DNA of 64,000 bases from Heterodera schachtii (taxonomy: Eukaryota > Nematoda > Chromadorea > Rhabditida > Heteroderidae), in NCBI GenBank assembly GCA_023374025.1, contig SIJG01000022.1, positions 806,001-870,000 of the forward strand, written 5' to 3'. The position numbers and the translations under genes are program-made. Positions 11,101-22,429 of the stretch are shown here, one piece after another. The notes under the pieces were generated by a model, which was not told where the DNA came from, did not search any database, and was given only the letters and a program-made list of their open reading frames with translations. Within the stretch, counting starts at the first letter, position 1. The number at the start of each line of letters is the position of its first letter.

Positions 11101-13539
11101 CCAGAAAATTGGACACCAAGCGGAAAACTGGACACCGCCGGAATTTTGGACACCGAAAGAAAATTGGACACCGGAAAACTGGACAACCAAATTCCTAAAA
11201 TAAAGCCAGGAATTAGGTTGAAAAATAAATTTATGAAAGGTAAATGGATTAATGAATTAAGGCACTTAGAATAAATCAGGCATTCAACATGCACGATGAT
11301 TGATCAATGTGCCAAAAAATAGACGAAAATTGGCGATGATTATTCAATGTGTTAAATTACATAAAAAATGGCAATCCTATCTAAAAGAAAACTTTGTTTC
11401 TTTCTTTATGAATGTTATGGTGGCTTCTTCTCCTGATGTTACAATAATAAAAACCTTATTTATTGCCATTTTATTACGCTTATAAAACACAGGTATGTGC
11501 AGACTAAAATAAAATCGTTTAGTCAAACCAAAATTTTTGTTTATTTATTTTTAATTTATTTTATATCCAAATAATGTCCAATTTTCCGGTGTCCAAATTT
11601 CCATTTGTGTCCAATTTTCTGGTGTCCAATTTTCGGTGTCCAAATTTCTGGTGTTGTCCAATTTTCCGGTGTCCAATTTACCGGGAGCCGGTAATACATA
11701 TGAATATTGAATTTGTTATTCTTTATTTATTTATACCTCGGTGTAAATCGGCTAGTGGCATAATAATTTCCTTGATTGAATTCCCAATTTTTGTTTTCGA
11801 AATTTTTTGATAGGAATCCCCAAAATATAATTCATTTTCAAATGTTGTGTGCCTTAGTTCATAAATTGCCATAAAATTCAATTTGTTTTTGCCTTCTTCG
11901 TTAATTTGACCACTAAAAACTGTTTCAATTATTTTTAATTTAAATAATTAATTTAATACAATAAAAAATAAAAGTTTAAAATTACTCACTGGTCAAATAA
12001 GTCTATGATATGTTCATGTTTGTTCATTTCATCCTCCTTTAGTCGATTCAAAATTTTAATTGCATTTTCAGTAACTTTTTTTGGGATATTTTTCGTTTTT
12101 GTAAATTTTAATGGCTATACATTTATCGACCGGTAAAAAGGCGGAATTGACAGATTCTGATTCTGAGCCCGTATAACCGACATATACCTTAAAAAATTTT
12201 TATTAAAAAAAGTTTTTCTAATTGGCTGACATTTATGCTTAATTTATTTCGTATTTTTTAAGCAAATAAATTACGAACAGCTTAACAAAACAATTCCTTT
12301 TGATTTAAAAAAATTAAACCCAAATTTCTTTCATGAATTTCTTTTATTCTCTTTTATTTTTTAAAAAATAACCATTTTTTGGACAAAATGTAACACATAT
12401 AAATCTCATCACTAGTTCTGGGAATTTTATGTAAATACATATTTTTTCCTGGATTCTCCATAGCCTAATTAGTAGGAAAAACACTTTCTTTTTTGTGTTT
12501 GCGAACAAAAGTTGAGACTTTTATTTACATATTTTTTTACATATTTCGGATTTTTCTACATATTACATATGTACATATTTTTATACATTTTTGGACTTTT
12601 TAGCACTTTTTTGTACATATTTTGCAATTTTTGAGAATTTTTAAGGAATTTTTTATAAATGCCCCAAAAATACCCAAAAATTCGCAATTTTTTTCAAAAA
12701 TTTTGAGAATTTATAGAAAATTCTTGCGAAATTTAAAAATTTTTCTTGAAAATGTACCCCAAAAATGTTTTTTTTTTTCAAAAATGGGATTTCAAAAATT
12801 AATTTTTTAAATGTTAAAATGTGATTCTAAACCTATTTAGGTCATTTTTATGGCATTTTGTGCCTATTTCACTCTTTACCATGAATTTTTTTTCAAAAAA
12901 TAACCATTTAAAAAATTATATTTAAATATTTTAGTACATATTTGAGGGTTTTTGTACATATTTCATACATATTTCGGTGTTTTTTTACATATTTTATTTA
13001 CACATATTTTGCAAATTTTGTTAGATAAAATTCCTAGCCCTACTCATCACTTTGTTTAAAAGATAAGCGTTTTGAAATTGGTAAAAAATACTTACAAAGA
13101 ATCAATTTTAGGTTTTACACCCTTTTTTAAAAATATTTTATTTTTTGATCCAAAATATTTTTTATTCGGTGATAATCCTATTTTTGGAAAAATTCGATAG
13201 TCTAAGTAAGGTTTGTTATTTGAAATAAAACGAATCTTTTTCTTTTAAATATAATCATAATATTTATTAATTTATCATCATTAATTGCTTAATCATTTAT
13301 TAAATATTTACCTCGCCCCAATTGTCACTGAACATTGGCTCATCCGCAATCTTAATTATCATTTTATCTTTTTCCTTTAAATCGTTTGACAGCGCTGATT
13401 TGTAGCTAAATTTGTTCATTTTTTTGATGGGAATTTCATGGCATTTTTTTCTCGTCGATTTTGGGGTGCCCTTTTGCGCAATTGAAAAAGTGCAAATTGC
13501 AAATAAAAGTGCCAAAATTGTTGTCAAATTGATAAGCAT
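8197..13539 (-). CDS. Secreted protein-kinase-fold protein lacking catalytic Asp (pseudokinase)
   Basis: Exons: 13539..13312, 12187..11990, 11912..11737, 10660..10419, 9550..9434, 9388..9276 and 8490..8197. Exon 1 begins with a signal peptide (MLINLTTILALLFAICTFSIAQ is its hydrophobic start). Kinase motifs then appear in order: glycine-loop-like WGEVYVG, VAIK-like CIAIKIYKN, a catalytic-loop position reading VHLRFNPENLLV in place of HRDxKPxN, an activation-loop start KLIGLEGAF in place of DFG, GRYMAPEY (APE), LDIWSAGIVIYELL (subdomain IX) and DPTKRMSATEIL (subdomain XI). The fold is kept but both catalytic Asp residues are gone. Doubts: exon 2 has a 7-A run (near 12076) needing one base less to stay in frame; the exon 6 to 7 phase does not close; part of helix E is not found between exons 3 and 4. 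It may be a pseudogene or hold unseen exons or assembly errors. Confidence 0.65.
9775..10345. mobile_element. Foldback element in kinase-like gene intron
   Basis: Two arms of about 120 bp, near 9780-9915 and 10215-10345, are inverted copies. Both contain an AAATCCGCCAAT-like block, a TGTGTTACAC-like block and a GGTATCATTCAATA-like motif. The centre is plain AT-rich DNA. No clear target duplication, so the ends are approximate. The arms carry the motif shared with the elements at 14136, 20127, 33230 and 56079. Confidence 0.7.
11041..11700. mobile_element. Foldback element with GGACACC-type tandem-repeat arms
   Basis: The left arm (about 11050-11195) is an array of 13-17-bp units of the type GGAAAATTGGACACC. 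The right arm (about 11572-11692) is the inverted array (GTGTCCAATTTTCCG). Between them is about 370 bp without coding signal. It lies in the intron between exons 3 and 4 of the kinase-like gene. ORFs here are repeat translations. No target duplication was found. Confidence 0.8.
12413..13042. mobile_element. 630-bp hAT-type non-autonomous element, 8-bp target duplication
   Basis: Starts TAGTTCTGGGAATTTTAT and ends, inverted, TAGGGCTAGGAATTTTAT, with YARNG termini. The flanking duplication CTCATCAC is perfect (12405-12412 and 13043-13050). The interior is rich in TACATATTTT repeats and has an AACACTTTCTTTTTTGTGTT block also found in the element at 33972, so the two are one family. No transposase. 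It lies in the first intron of the kinase-like gene. Confidence 0.9.
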
Positions 13540-14135
13540 TTATTTCCCTTAAATTTTTATTTTTTTTCGAGAAATTAAGCCCGGTGGAAACGAGATTCCC
13601 GCGATTTTTTTTTTGCGAGCTCTTTGGTAATAAATATAATTTAATAAGTAATAATAATAATCTGAAATAATAAAAATATGATTTATCTCATATTTCCATT
13701 TTTGTGGCAATAAATGTGCTTATGATTAAACAAAAATCAATTTGATTAACGTAAGCTTACACGAGTAAAATATATGTATTAACTCCTATGCTTGATGGGG
13801 ACCTTTTAAATTTGAATTTTTTTTTTTTTGGGCGGGGATGGCATAATGGTGCGTGGAATGGGGCGGGGAGTGTGCCAATGGAAAAGCATGTGAATCGCAC
13901 ATACATGCACATGGAATAAAGTTGGCTAAGGCAAAAATAAAATGTCAAAGTTTGAAAATATGAGAAATTAGCATCTAAATGCGTAGATTAGAGATTTATT
14001 TGTTGCTTAAAATATTCATTTACATTAAATAATATTTAATAAAGACAGCTTTTTATCATTAGATTCCGAATTAGCGCCTTTTAGATATCAATTAAAGGTT
14101 TATCGACACTGTCGAGAATTGTTAGACTTTATTTA

Positions 14136-14508
14136 GGTGCTATGGAAGGACAAAAAGTGCAAAATTTGCTAAAATTTTGACTAAATCAACTCATATCTTT
14201 TCTCAGACGAAACCAAATTGCACCATCTTGGTATCATACGATAGCTCTTGAATTGTGTTATTATTTTATTAAATTTCAAAAAATTTTATTAATTTTTTCA
14301 AAAGTTATGACATTTTTTTCAGTTTTTTGGCTAGAACCTTTGAAAAAAATTATTAAATTTTTTTGAAATTTAGCAAGCTTATAACGCAATTCAAGTGCTA
14401 TCGTATGATACCAAGATTGTGCAATTTGGTTGCGTTTGTGAAAAGTTATGAGTTGATTTAGTCAAAATTTTAGCAAATTTTGCACTTTTTGTCCTTCGAC
14501 TCGCCACG
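14136..14508. mobile_element. Foldback element, 9-bp target duplication
   Basis: Arms of about 165 bp face each other (GGACAAAAAGTGCAAAATTT at about 14147 and its complement ending near 14495) around a short AT-rich loop. The flanking duplication CTTTATTTA is perfect (14127-14135 and 14509-14517). The arms contain the shared motif, here TTGGTATCATACGATAGCTC. A 9-bp duplication suits Mutator-like transposition; this is an inference. It lies just downstream of the 7TM gene's stop. Confidence 0.9.
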
Positions 14509-14531
14509 CTTTATTTATTCCCGAAGTTAAT

Positions 14532-17256
14532 TTAGCGCGATTTAAGCAGCTTTTTGTGCAGAGTTTCAACAACTTCTTTGCACAGTTCACGAATTTTCGA
14601 GTTCCACCACCAATAAATCAATGAATGACTGATCAAGCTCAGCTAAAAAAATTTTTTTAAATATAAATAAAATTTCAAAAATCAAGCCTACCAAAATTAA
14701 AGTGTTGGCCAGCACACAGATAAGCGCTCGTTGGTCAATGCCATTGGCACCGGCAGCGAATGCCAACCAAGGCAAAACGAAGAAGCCGACAAAGCGCAAA
14801 AGCAGCGATTGCATGATCAAAAAACCCTAAACATAATAAGTTTTGTTATTTTGACAAAATTTATGAATTTGCTGAATTACAATTGCCGAAGCATTTTTAG
14901 GGTGGCTTTGGCAATACACTAAAAAAAATTTCAGCTTTGACTTCATCCTAATGAAGCCATTATAAAAAAGTTTCAGCTTTTGAGTTCACCCTAATTAATC
15001 CATTATATGCAGATTTAGCACTTTTAATTTCTTTAATAGTTTTAATTTTTTGAGGCTAAATTATCGCTTCCATTAAAAAAAATTCTTTACCAATAATTTT
15101 ATGAAATAAAAATTAAATAAAACGCACCTGCATGATCATTTCCCGCAATCGGGCCAACTCTTTGATCTGTTTTCGTTCCTTAAGCTCTCTGCTTTTTGGC
15201 GAAAGTGAGCCGCTTGGCGATGTGGATGGCACGCTGCCGAGAGCGGATGGCATCAAAGTTTGGGATGGCATTATCACACTGATGCTGATGCTTTCAGGGC
15301 GAACACGTAGCACATCGTGTTTGCAAAGATGACAAAAAATGAAAATTAATTAAATAAAGTTGTAATGCTCTGAAAACGAAGGGTTGCTTAACGGCATTAG
15401 AGCGACTCAAAATTTCTCGAGAATTTACGCTCTTGAAAATATTTTTTTTATTTTCAATAAATTATTGCCCCATTTCCAATGGAAAATATCTAAAGAGTTT
15501 TCGAGTGCACTGATACACGATAAAATTCTAAACTTTCTCTCGCGCCAGAAGCGCAAAATCCTGCTCATAAATACAAAATTTGGAAAACAAGTAAAAAAAA
15601 ATTATCAGGAAGAAATTGTTCTGGTTAAATTAAGCGAGAACAAATTGTAAAATATAAAAAATTCTTCAAAAATACTGTTAAAATTTTACCGGGAATTTGC
15701 CGGCGGGATCTAGTTGACCGAAAAACTCGAGGGAAATTTTCCGGCGAAAATTCCCGTGCTCTTACTGAAAAATTACTGTGCTGGTCCTATTCGATACCGA
15801 GCCGAGACTCTCTCACAGCAGAAAGCCAATTTTAGATAGAGAATGAGGATGTGCCTGTGCCAGCTAATAAGTTTTTGCTCTAAACAATTTCAAAAATGGA
15901 TAGGGTCGACCTTAAATTTTCCAAAAACAAATTTCCGTAATGGAGTCAATGGAAGAAATCAAGTACAAAGGTTTTATGCCTTTTTCCATCAGTAACCAAG
16001 AAATCAATTGCGTTGCTTGCCATTTCAACTCAAATAATCTGGCTTATTCCAATTCGAAGTTTGTGCCAAGGCATTGAGTTGAAAAATGGGAAAATATTAA
16101 AAAAAGGTTACTGAATTCGACGGCGCACATGAGACAGTGCAATTGCGTAAATGGAAAATGCACAACAAAGCAGTACGGTAAGCCAAATGTTCAGCAAGGC
16201 AAATCCAGAGCCACGCGCATTCGGATTTGGCCAATAGCAACTGTCGAAGAAGTGCAAAGTGACCGGGTCGAACCGTTTGGCACATGGGACGAAACCGAAC
16301 AGAAGCAGTTGGCCTAAGCAAGGAGTGACGCTATGTGTTGAGCAAAAATATTATTATTTCTTCCCTATTCAATAATACCTTAAGATACAATAGCATAATG
16401 ATTAGGAGCTAATTACCTGCAATTAGCATCCACACGACGAGACCGATGATGGACCCAAATGCATTTAAGCGGAATGCCATTTGCTCTTGTTGAAAACAGC
16501 CCAGAAATGAGCATGCCTGGAGGGTGACAAAATGAAAAGTGTCCAAATGGGCCAATGCCTCCAAGGCCAACATGAACTGGGCAAACGTTGATTCGAGATA
16601 AGCTAAAATATGGCAATAAAAATCACATTAGAAATTTAAATAAAAAGAAAAGCCCCCTCTGATGATCAGAAAGTAAGGCAATCTTAACAGAGCTCCCAGA
16701 TGTGATGTCTTTAAACATTGTATTTGTCAATAAGAATTTTTTGAAAAGGATTTTTTGGGGTTTTTTTATTGCTTATGGAATTTTAGGGTATTTAATCTTT
16801 TGGAAAACAATAATCTGAGGCTTTTGGCCCTAATGAGAGGCATTTTGCAACAAAATGAGTTCGATTGGGAGACCTCCTCATAAACAGGGCAGGAATTGTA
16901 TTTACCAAAAATACCGAACGCTCAAGAGCAAAAAATTAGGTTTTGGTTTTTTGACCAACGATTTGAGATTTTTATCTCTGATTATGGAGTTATTTTCTAC
17001 TTTTCCCACTTTTGGCACTCTCCGTTGACATTGCTGAAACGGGCACGGCGATGGACAGTTGCGCAGCGGTGGACAAAAGGTCAGCGGCCAACAGATGACG
17101 TCCAACAATGAAAAAGAAGCGTTGTGAGAAATAGCGATGGCCATGTGCCAACACGACAATGGCAAAAAGATTCAGCAAAAGAGTGGCGAGGGCGAGGGGC
17201 GTGTAAAGGGAAAATGCCAAAATGGCCACCAGAGGGGACGGGTCGAAAATGGTCAT
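14532..17256 (-). CDS. Seven-transmembrane receptor, rhodopsin-like nematode type, about 350 aa
   Basis: Six exons with compatible phases: 17256..17001, 16602..16417, 16313..16112, 15290..15128, 14826..14692 and 14642..14532. The start is ATG at 17256 (MTIFDPSPL). TM1 contains LATLLLNLFAIVVLAHG with the family Asn. TM2 contains GRHLLAADLLS, whose Asp matches class-A position 2.50. TM4/5 lie in exons 2-3 with a Cys/Trp-containing loop (FFDSCYWPNP), then ALSHVRRRI. Exon 4 is the charged third cytoplasmic loop (SRELKERKQIKELARL). TM6 is SLLLRFVGFFVLPWLAF. TM7 ends SHSLIYWWWNSKIREL, in the place of NPxxY. It looks intact. The start of exon 4 could shift by two codons. The subfamily is not resolved (Srsx- or Srx-like are possible). 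The ligand is unknown. Confidence 0.72.
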
Positions 17257-17839
17257 CACTGTGGGGACTCTTTGCAAAACGAAACAATATTTTCAATTCT
17301 AAACAAATTATTTAAAGAAATTTTTACTTTCAATCACTGGGAAGGGTTGAAAATCACAGCCAACATTTGAATATTAATGAAAAATATAAAGTCTTAAATT
17401 TTTAATTAATTAAGTAAAATTTTTGTTTGAAATTTATTTTTTTAATTTTTTGTCCATTTAAACTTTCGTGTTTAAATATGTATTTCTAAATTTTGTCTAA
17501 CAGTATTATTTTTTATTAAGTTTAACCTATAATAAGCATGATTTTCTTTTCAAATATTATTGTTATTTTTTTGCGTGCCCTAAGAGAGAGACAATTTATG
17601 CTTAATGAGCCGAATGAAATTTATTGGCATATTTTTGATTACTAATTGCTTCTATTCCTTTTAAAAGAAAGAAATATTTATTTACTGAAAAACAATAGAC
17701 ACATGGAGAGATAACAAAGGGAGCAAAATTTAAAATTTTCTTTACTATTGTGACAATATAACATAATTTGCCATGACTGAATGAATAGTTTCGATGAATG
17801 TGTACATAAATAAATAATTTAAAAAAATTAATTAGCTCA

Positions 17840-18883
17840 TTAATTAGCACTAATGCACGAGCGATAAAACGCCAAGGCACTAAGCGTCAAAACAAGGGCA
17901 CAAAAGATGAGAATGGAAATCAAACCACCATCCACCCAAGTCATAACGTTGTGCTCATTCTGTAAATGTTGGGCCAGCTTAACGGCAAAAAAAATGCCAA
18001 AACCGCCAAAAAACGAAAAGAGGATCAGACTGCCAAAGCACGCGATGAATTTTGAGCTGGTGGCACCGAAAAAATTTGCTGTTGGCCTTTCGTAGTTAGG
18101 GTTATAATCGTCAGCATCCATTCGCTTTTTTCTTCGCGTCAGCCTTTTTTGGTATTTACCATCTTTTGGAAGCAAATGCTTATCTAAAATTTAATGCAAA
18201 TTTAATAATGTCCACCATTTTATCATTCCCTACTTTTTATGATGTGCCAAAGTGAGCGAAGTCCAGCCATAAAATGGTCCATAAATTTGGCCATTTGTTC
18301 TCTGTTTTCATCGTTAAAAGCTTGAAAATCGGCAATTCTTCTGAGGCTTCCAATTAAATTTGGGTCAAAAATGTTCAAATTTTGCAATTCTTTTATGATT
18401 GGCTGAGCCAAATTCTGTGAAATTTCCTCAAAACTTTTCCCATTTTCCAATTGGTGGCAAAAAATTGCCTTAAAATTTTCCATTTTCACGACAAATTGGT
18501 CATATGTTTTGTTATCACTTTCCAATTTTTGTAAATTCTTTTCAATTTTTGTATTGCACAAAAATTCAATGGCATTCTTTTGAAGCCATTTGTTGGCAGA
18601 ATTTCCTTCAAAGGCACCAGCAGTGAAAGCCGAATTTTGCAGCTTAACCATTGAAAAGGGATCTAAAATATTAATTAAAATATTTCCAAAATAAAGAAAT
18701 GAATATTTCAATTTAATAAAAAAATTTACAAAAAATTAAATTTTGAATTTCAGATAATTATTTTTTTAAATGATTAGTTTTAATTGAGTGAATATTATAT
18801 CTTTTCCTACCTAATTGATGAGAAAATATTTTTTTGCTTATGAAAGCCATAAAAATGAGAAAAGTCGAAAAACGAAAAGCCAT
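17840..18883 (-). CDS. Unrecognised secreted/two-TM protein, copy 1 (about 281 aa)
   Basis: Three exons: 18883..18811 (signal peptide, MAFRFSTFLIFMAF), 18662..18234 (extracellular helical region, about 143 aa) and 18183..17840 (basic RRKKR stretch, then two hydrophobic helices: FIACFGSLILFSFFGGFGIF and, after a short loop, ISILIFCALVLTLSALAF). Phases join cleanly (1 and 1). If intron 2 (donor AAAA-GTAGGG) is not removed, translation stops four codons past the exon, after IIKSRE, giving a soluble secreted form. A paralogue with the same exon plan and the same readthrough stop lies at 27733-29040. I do not recognise the family. The extracellular part has few Cys and is rich in Asn, Lys and Glu. 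Confidence 0.7.
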
Positions 18884-20117
18884 TTTAATAATTATACAAA
18901 ATTATGGAGTAAAATATAAATTAATAAAAAATTACCTATATAATTTGTTTTTTAAATTTATTCTGTTGGCATCAACTTCCGCTTATATGGCGTAAACAAA
19001 TTATTATAATAATTATTATTATGTTTCATAACATAGAAAATTACACGTCCTTTTAATTTGTCTATCATATTTTCATATGCGAATAACAAGAATAACGAAG
19101 AAGCCAGCAGATGAAAATTTTGAAATATTATTTAAATTAAAGTTATATTCAGAAATAATAGGAACAATTAAAAATTACAATCATAGTAATTTTTACTTTA
19201 TTACCATTAAGAAGCAACTGCAATTTTTAGGCAAATGCTGATTCGTTTAAATAAGCATTAAAAACGCATTTTAAATGGTAAATAAAGCGCTGACCCACTA
19301 AATGTCAAGCCAACAAATTGTCCATAATTTTTTAAAGCTTATAAAAACCCGGAAATGAATCCAATTAGGGTTTGTGGGAAGCTGAATAAAAATATGACCA
19401 TTTGTCATCTATTTTCTACCCTGGACATTCAATTATTTTTTAGTGGAAAATTCAATTATTACTGCGCTTTTCATTTTGGTACAGTGGTTTTGCTCTCGTA
19501 ACCAGTTGCCTTAACATCTCGGGTCCGGCCCCATTGCTATATAGAAATTGTTTTTAAATTTTTCTATCAGTTGAAAAAAATGATTCGTGAATTTTAAACT
19601 GATGATGGACAACACAACAAGGACAGACATTTTGACAGTGAACTCATTTGGACAAAAGAGCACAATTGGGCAGCTGACATTACGGCAGTGAATGAATTTT
19701 TTCCATTATAAATGACTTTTACAATGAAAACATATCTATTTTTAAATGATCATCAGCGTAAATTTCCCGCTCGTGTTGTTTTTTATTTTTTGACAAGGCG
19801 CTGAAGTGACCCCTACTCTAAAACTACCTAAATTCAGAAAATATTTGGCATTAATTAAAAAATTGGTATAATCAACTCGGATTCGGAAAATATTAATCAT
19901 ATCGATAAAGCGAAACTGTAATCGAGTCCCAAACCGATACCGAACAGGAGAGATTCGCATGTTTAAAAGGACAAGAAATGACAGCTACAATTTTTTTTGT
20001 TAATGGCACAATGAAAAGCAATTACCCCGAACGGATAAATGTAAAATGAACACGCAATGCCTTCATACACATTAATTTTTTCATTATTTCACTATGCCAT
20101 TGCACAAAAAATAGTGT
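18884..20117. other. No gene seen; duplicated upstream region and old repeats
   Basis: 18884-19075 resembles 29041-29240, so the duplication of the two-TM gene includes its upstream DNA (TTCTGTTGGCATCAA-like block). Near 19959-20117 is a dispersed repeat (AAAAGGACAAGAAATGA, then GGCACAATGAAAA) that recurs near 38920, 57310-57475 and 58876. Nothing coding is supported. Confidence 0.6.
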
Positions 20118-20126
20118 CTTTCATTC

Positions 20127-20602
20127 GGTCTACCTCAGTTCGGCCCCCACAGTTCGGCCCTCACAGTTCGGCCCTCACGATTCGGCCCCCACGGTTCGGC
20201 CCCAGCATGTTTTTCCACTACAACTTTCTATAACTTTTTTCTTTGTCAACCAAATCCAACATTGTTGGTATCATTTGAAAGCTTAAGGTATTTAGAAGCT
20301 TTTTCTAAGCTATTGCTTTGCGATTAGACAAATATCAAAAAAGTTATACATGAAAATTGCAAGAAAGTTGAAATTTTTGAAGTTTTTTCTTAATAATTTT
20401 TTTCTAGGCTTAAAAAACTTTTCGCTTTATGTAAAGCTAATAGAGAATGTTAAGAGCTTTCGAATGATACCAAGATTTATGGATTTGGACGCCAAAGAAA
20501 AAAGCTTAAGTGGAAAAACATGCTGGGGCCGAACCGTGGGGGCCGAATCGTGAGGGCCGAACCGTGAGGGCCGAACTGTGGGGGCCGAACTGAGCGGTTC
20601 CG
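20127..20602. mobile_element. Foldback element with TTCGGCCCYCAC tandem arms, 9-bp target duplication
   Basis: The left end has about six 12-13-bp units of CAGTTCGGCCCYCA (20133-20207). The right end has the inverted array (20525-20592). Inside both is GTGGAAAAACATGCTGGGG in opposite orientation, then the shared TTGGTATCATTTGAAAGCT motif. The flanking duplication CTTTCATTC is perfect (20118-20126 and 20603-20611). The host DNA is another dispersed repeat whose copy near 58882-58908 has the site uninterrupted. Confidence 0.92.
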
Positions 20603-20689
20603 CTTTCATTCATTCCTTGTCCTTTTAAACAAAACAATCGCTTCGATAAATAATTTTTTTTAAATTGGTCCAAAATTGCCGCGGAGTCA

Positions 20690-20830
20690 CAAATTCCGCG
20701 CATCGCGCAAAAAAAAAAAACCGCGCCCGCGCATCACGCATTTAATTTGCCGCGGCCGCGACCGCGGATCGCGCAAAAAAAAAAATACCGCGAATCGCGG
20801 GTCGCACATCGCGCATCGCGGCGCGGTCCC
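20690..20830. repeat. CG-rich simple repeat (CGCG/GATCGCG type)
   Basis: A patch of CCGCGATCGCGC-like units broken by A-runs, very rich in CpG against the surrounding AT-rich DNA. A related patch lies at 26511-26600. No coding or RNA signal is recognised. Confidence 0.7.
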
Positions 20831-21297
20831 AGCCCTGTCCGACACCCCTTACATTGAATTTATGATTCCAGAGCCGGCGCTTAAGGTTTCTCCCGCTTTT
20901 CATAAAAACAAATTTCTCGAGAATTTTTTGTGCTTGCTTAAGTCGTCAACAACAGATTGTTTTTGCAATATAAAAGTTAGATGGAGATGAATTAATAATT
21001 CCATTGGTCAATTCAGCTAATTTTTTTTTCAATGGCTCTAAGTATTTATAGCTTGCTCTAGTTGCAAAAATAAAATGCTTTTATGTATTTTGAATTATGT
21101 TGAAATTCTTTAATGTATTTTGCCACAAATGTTTAAAAAGGTTTTTTGAGATTTTTTTGATATTCTATGAAAAATTGAGTCTTGTTAAGGAATAAATATT
21201 GGTTTATTCCACAAATATAATAGAAAGCGAGGGGAGGGGAGCAAGCTCATATATAATTGGAATACAGAAATGAATGTGGGAGAACATATGGAAAAGG

Positions 21298-22421
21298 GGT
21301 GGCAGGTGATTTCGCCAGTGAGTGATTTCGCCAGTGAGTGATTTCGCCAGTGAGTGATTTCGCCAGTGAGTGATTTCGCCAGTGAGTGATTTCGCCATTG
21401 GGATTTCGCCAGTGATTGATTTCGCCAGCGAGTGATTTCGCCAGTGAACTATTTCTTTTTTTTTTCGGCGTCTGTATTTGATTTCGCCAGTAAGTGAACT
21501 CGCCGGTGATTGTTTTCCCCAGATTGGACCAAATTCAACCCATGGGCAAATTAATACTATATAAAATTGGATTTCTATAATTTTTAATTTTCTAACATTA
21601 TAACATTTATATATTCTAACCAATTCCACTTCATTTCATCAGTTTATTTATCGCACAAATATTTGGAATACTTTTGTTAAAATTATTACATAATTTAAAT
21701 TGTAATATATTTTGATTGTTTATTTTGATCAGCCTAACTTTCTTCATACCCAATTAAACTGAATAAATTTGGTATACAAAAAAAGATTTTAAAATGGAGA
21801 ATCTTTTTCTAAGCGAATGATTGAAGGGGATAATATGTGAGCAAACAGAATTGCAGATTTTCAGGCCGCTCTAGCGGATGGCATAAGAGGTCCAACACGA
21901 CCGACGGAAGCCAAAATACATACGACAAGACAACAACCTGCAAGCTTTAGTCGCTGATTTTGACCAACATAAACTGCTTAAATTCCTACGTGCATGTGCC
22001 TACCACTTACACTTTTTAAAAATTAAGAAAATCAGTCAAAAATATATTACAATTTAAATTATGTAATAATTTTAACAAAAGTATTCCAAATATTTGTGCG
22101 ATAAATAAACTGATGAAATGAAGTGGAATTGGTTAGAATATATAAATGTTATAATGTTAGAAAATTAAAAATTATAGAAATCCAATTTTATATAGTATTA
22201 ATTTGCCCATGGGTTGAATTTGGTCCAATCTGGGGAAAACAATCACCGGCGAGTTCACTTACTGGCGAAATCAAATACAGACGCCGAAAAAAAAAGAAAT
22301 AGTTCACTGGCGAAATCACTCGCTGGCGAAATCAATCACTGGCGAAATCCCAATGGCGAAATCACTCACTGGCGAAATCACTCACTGGCGAAATCACTCA
22401 CTGGCGAAATCACCTGCCACC
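21298..22421. mobile_element. Long foldback element with GATTTCGCCAGTGAGT tandem arms
   Basis: The ends are GGTGGCAGGTGATTTCGCC and its exact complement. Next come arrays of a 16-bp unit (GATTTCGCCAGTGAGT) at about 21307-21460, and inverted at about 22255-22412. Then the arms continue without repeats to about 21715 and from about 22038 (exact over stretches such as ATTTGTGCGATAAATAAACT). The 320-bp spacer has no ORF of note. No target duplication was found. The arms total about 400 bp each and are highly similar. Confidence 0.9.
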
Positions 22422-22429
22422 ATAAATGG

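Noticed and set aside
15384..15650. 88-codon plus-strand ORF in intron 3 of the 7TM receptor gene
   Set aside because: AT-rich composition only; no motif and no paralogue in the window.
21205..21629. Repeat-bearing ORF (TGEITHWRNHSLAKS units)
   Set aside because: Translation of the 16-bp GATTTCGCCAGTGAGT array; the inverted arm gives the same peptide on the other strand.
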